64,000 nucleotides of DNA from Rhyacichthys aspro (taxonomy: Eukaryota > Chordata > Actinopteri > Gobiiformes > Rhyacichthyidae). This document shows, piece by piece, positions 61,623 through 64,000 of this stretch; the stretch's first letter is position 1; the number at the start of each line of letters is the position of its first letter. Below the pieces are notes generated by a model that was given only the letters and a program-made list of their open reading frames with translations, did no database searches and was not told where the DNA came from. A program made the translations under genes and the position numbers. The DNA lies in contig CM072170.1 in the NCBI GenBank assembly GCA_036850595.1, positions 17,093,932 through 17,157,931 on the forward strand, given 5' to 3'.

Positions 61623-63304
61623 CTAGACATTAGTCACATGATCAGGATTCTCCCTGACTTCAATGCACTCGATCTCCTCCCTTTCTCTCTCCCTCTCTCT
61701 TTCCCGTTCCCTTTCCCGTTCTCTCTCTTTCCTCTTGGCCCGCTTTTTTTTCTTATGTCTCTTTTTGGATGGCGGGAAGAAGGTCAGGAAGACGGGGAGG
61801 ATGACAAAGCAGTGCAGCACAGTGCATCCCGCTGTGAGCAAGGAGCACTTGAACAGTGTGTAGGTCAGGTTGGAAGGCACAAACACTAGGGGCATAATCC
61901 CAATCACAAAGCAGGAGGTGTTCTGCAAGATGGCCGCCCCGTGCTCCTCCAGTGCCAACTTGATGCACTGCGTCCTTGTGTGCTCAGTAGCGAGCACAAA
62001 AGTGTACAGATGTGGTGCACAGTGATCCATGGCGAAGTTGAGGGTATAAATAAGGCACAGGATTGAGATGCTGTCCATGCCAACATTCCAGAGGGTCATC
62101 AAACCCAGCACACCCAGCTCGACGGAGGTCACCGTCAGGATGAGCCAGAAGTTCCCCAGGGGGTTGATGACCAGGAAGAAGGTAAGGATGAGGATGGTGA
62201 GCACGCTGAAGCCTGAGGTCAGAATGGGCGAGATGACTGAAGAACTGTAGCGGTCCATGAACACAAATGTAGGATTGAAGGCAATGAACTTGATGCTGTT
62301 AATCAACATCAACGGGCGGAGCTTTTCCAAAAGCTCCACCACCTCCTCACGCTTCTTCTCTGTGGTCCGTGCCACCAAGTACATGCGTGAGGCAATAATG
62401 TCATACTCATCAGTCTCACGGTTCTTGGAGAAGATAATGTCCTCAGTGAAGTGCTGGTACTCCGGGCTGCGCAGGAACGAGCCCTTAAGGATATTGATAA
62501 AGTCGCTTTTGGTCGACGCACTCACATTTACCACCCGCAGGTAATGGAAAAAGTTGTCCATCCAAGAAATCTTATTGAAACCATGACTCAGAGTCTTGAG
62601 ATGCTCTTGCACTGTAGAGTTCCAGTATTCAATGGGCTCATAAATGTAAAATCCAATCACCGGACTGTAGTTACTGAAGTACTTCTGCTGGGTCAGTGCA
62701 TATGTAACACTTGGGGAGTTACTAGCAAGCAAGTTTACAATGTTGGATCCATCACTGATTTGTAAACATCCCATGAAAGAAAAAGAGGCATAGATGAGAT
62801 ACAGAATGACCACAAAGGGTTTCACATAGGTGTTGGTAATCCATTCCGTGTAGTGCTCGCGCAGGAAGTGCTGGATAAAGTGGTTCTGGTAGGGTAAACT
62901 GTCATGGTGTGTGGACAAGTCATGACCGTCACTCATCATGGTTTTAAACCATGTGGGCTGGCGGTCTAGATACTCCACTGAGGGGATCTTACAGCAGAAT
63001 ACACTGTGGTAGCGGTTCTGCTCCAACTGTCCGGCAAAAACCAGGCAAGAGCCGTAGAATGAGAAAACGTAAAAGTAGTTAACGAGAATGGCCACGCACA
63101 TGCTCTGGCAGAAAATCTTAACTGACTCGATGTTGGTGAAGGGGCTAGCTCCCATGCCAAAGGTGATGATGTAGAGTGAGCTGGTCATAGTGTAGCAGAC
63201 CATCACATCTGCAAAAGCGTCTGCGACCCGTTCCTTAAAAGGTAGGTTCTCCCTGGTCCTCCTCCAGCCCGCCAGCAGCTCAAACACCCCTTTGGTTCCA
63301 TGAC
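61623..63304 (-). CDS. ptchd4: Patched-domain protein PTCHD4, last coding exon (partial gene)
   Basis: PTCHD4 is a multipass membrane protein of the patched/RND family, reported in mammals as a p53-induced repressor of hedgehog signalling. This exon encodes the C-terminal 560 or so residues of about 850 in mammals. An AG acceptor precedes 63304, the reading enters as GHGTKGVFELLAGWRRTREN, and the TAG is at 61623-61625. In order: part of the first membrane bundle (sterol-sensing-like, with YTMTSSLYIITFGMGASPF and a LVNYFYVFSFYGSCLVF helix), a large extracellular domain, then the second bundle (ILTFFLVINPLGNFWLIL, MTLWNVGMDSISILCLIYTLNFAMDH, FVLATEHTRTQC, FVILPVFLTFFP). The C-terminus is basic (KKRHKKKKRAKRK), with an expanded Arg-Glu run, and ends NPDHVTNV. 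The match to mammalian PTCHD4 as I remember it is very close. The 5' exons lie beyond the right edge. It is convergent with opn5, as in mammals. Confidence 0.92.
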
Positions 63305-63625
63305 CTGGAAAGGAAAAGAGACAGCTTAATCAGATTTGAGTTTGGTAAATAGTCTTGCCTGCCTTGGTAAATAGACTGTTGAATATTCCATCCTTTCAGC
63401 TCCTGCAGCTAATGGTTAATAAACTTCTGCCTAAGACATCCAAAAACATAGATTAAAGTTCACACGTCACATTTACCTATATGTCCAGTTTGAGTCACCA
63501 GCTCTTGTACAAAACACATTTCTCTAATTGTTGTTGTACCAATAGGAAAACCACAGAGGCAATGGAAAAATTTGAAAAGCTTAATCACCCTCACACAAAT
63601 ACAGAAAATGTAGATATGTGAGATG

Positions 63626-63656
<31 letters not shown>

Positions 63657-64000
63657 GCCCAACGACGAGACGAACCAGACAAGATTAAGATCCAACAACG
63701 GAAGATTTTACTAAAAACTTACTAATGAGAACATTGCCCGAAGTTTCCTGCCATTTCGTCGAAGCTGAGGTAGAAAAGTACGCTGTTTATCTGTTTATTT
63801 CTTTCTACAAAGAAGTGGCTACGAGAGTTTTCCTACACAGACTCAAGCGTAACATGTAAAGTCGTCCGGACAGCGCCGGTGTGCAGTTAAATAGTTCCGC
63901 TGTTAACTGACAAATCTATCAAAGCTCATCATTGATTTCTTATTAAATACGTATTTAGTGTGACAAAATATTTAATGGGCCCTGGTAAGGTATGTTGGCA
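63305..64000 (-). other. ptchd4: ptchd4 intron upstream of the last exon (right copy)
   Basis: Non-coding sequence collinear with 46813-47486 in the left copy. It begins with the polypyrimidine acceptor tract on the minus strand. No further exon is seen before the window ends. Confidence 0.6.
63626..63656. repeat. (GATA)n microsatellite, allele-length difference between copies
   Basis: About seven to eight tandem TAGA units here. The left copy at about 47128-47141 has almost none. It marks the two copies as different alleles or paralogues. Confidence 0.9.

Larger units (their letters stand above)
48482..64000 (+). repeat. Right copy of the 15.4-kb direct duplication (runs off the window)
   Basis: Collinear with 32086-47486. 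It differs by scattered substitutions, a roughly 33-bp extra stretch near 48548-48600, several short indels and a longer GATA run at the right end. Its ptchd4 exon is open, and its mobile elements have better-kept ends and duplications, so this copy is the more reliable reading. Confidence 0.95.

Noticed and set aside
48482..64000. A genuine tandem duplication of ptchd4
   Set aside because: Not excluded, but the N gap exactly at the copy border and the allele-like differences make a haplotype artefact more likely; it is reported as a finding, not as two genes.

Overview
The window is vertebrate nuclear DNA, almost certainly from a ray-finned (teleost) fish. It is AT-rich and intron-rich. It carries a neuropsin-type opsin and a patched-domain gene in the arrangement known from the vertebrate OPN5-PTCHD4 neighbourhood, and its mobile elements (Tc1, hAT, Ty3/gypsy and fish-type LINE tails) are those typical of teleosts. 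No bacterial or organellar features, tRNAs, rRNAs or CRISPR arrays were recognised. The species cannot be named from the sequence.

Layout. 1-5.9 kb: the last three coding exons and 3' UTR of an opn5 (neuropsin) gene on the + strand; the exons for TM1-3 lie off the left edge. 5.9-10.8 kb: AT-rich intergenic DNA with nothing recognisable. 10.8-16.5 kb: an accessory block. It holds a minus-strand LINE reverse-transcriptase remnant and a complete but internally deleted Ty3/gypsy element (11185-14297). That element has two 662-bp LTRs, a 5-bp target duplication and one open gag-protease frame. Two LINE 3' fragments follow. 16.56-23.67 kb: the most unusual part. A decayed minus-strand Ty3/gypsy pol is split inside its integrase by a 5.7-kb insertion (17182-22875) with hAT-like ends and a perfect 8-bp target duplication. 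The insertion carries an intact eight-exon gene for a 515-residue protein with a TOG (tubulin-binding) domain related to TOGARAM/crescerin. It encodes no transposase that I can see. 23.7-32.1 kb: intergenic DNA with a LINE 3' end and a Tc1 remnant.

32.1-64 kb is one sequence present twice in direct orientation (32086-47486 and 48482-64000, the second running off the right edge). The copies are separated by about 0.9 kb of other sequence and a gap of exactly 100 N. Each copy ends in the last exon of ptchd4 on the minus strand, so opn5 and ptchd4 are convergent. The exon is open in the right copy and frameshifted in the left by small deletions mostly in homopolymer runs. The N gap at the junction, allele-like differences and homopolymer deletions point to two haplotypes placed in series by the assembler rather than to a real tandem duplication, though the sequence alone cannot settle this. 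Each copy carries two related non-autonomous hAT-like elements in opposite orientation, with an internal minisatellite, and one MITE with long perfect terminal inverted repeats.

The host genes (opn5, ptchd4) are neighbours by ancestry and show no sign of shared regulation here. The best candidate for something undescribed is the hAT-bounded TOG gene: a multi-exon cargo gene with introns, intact splice sites and an open frame, moved as a unit into a dead retroelement.
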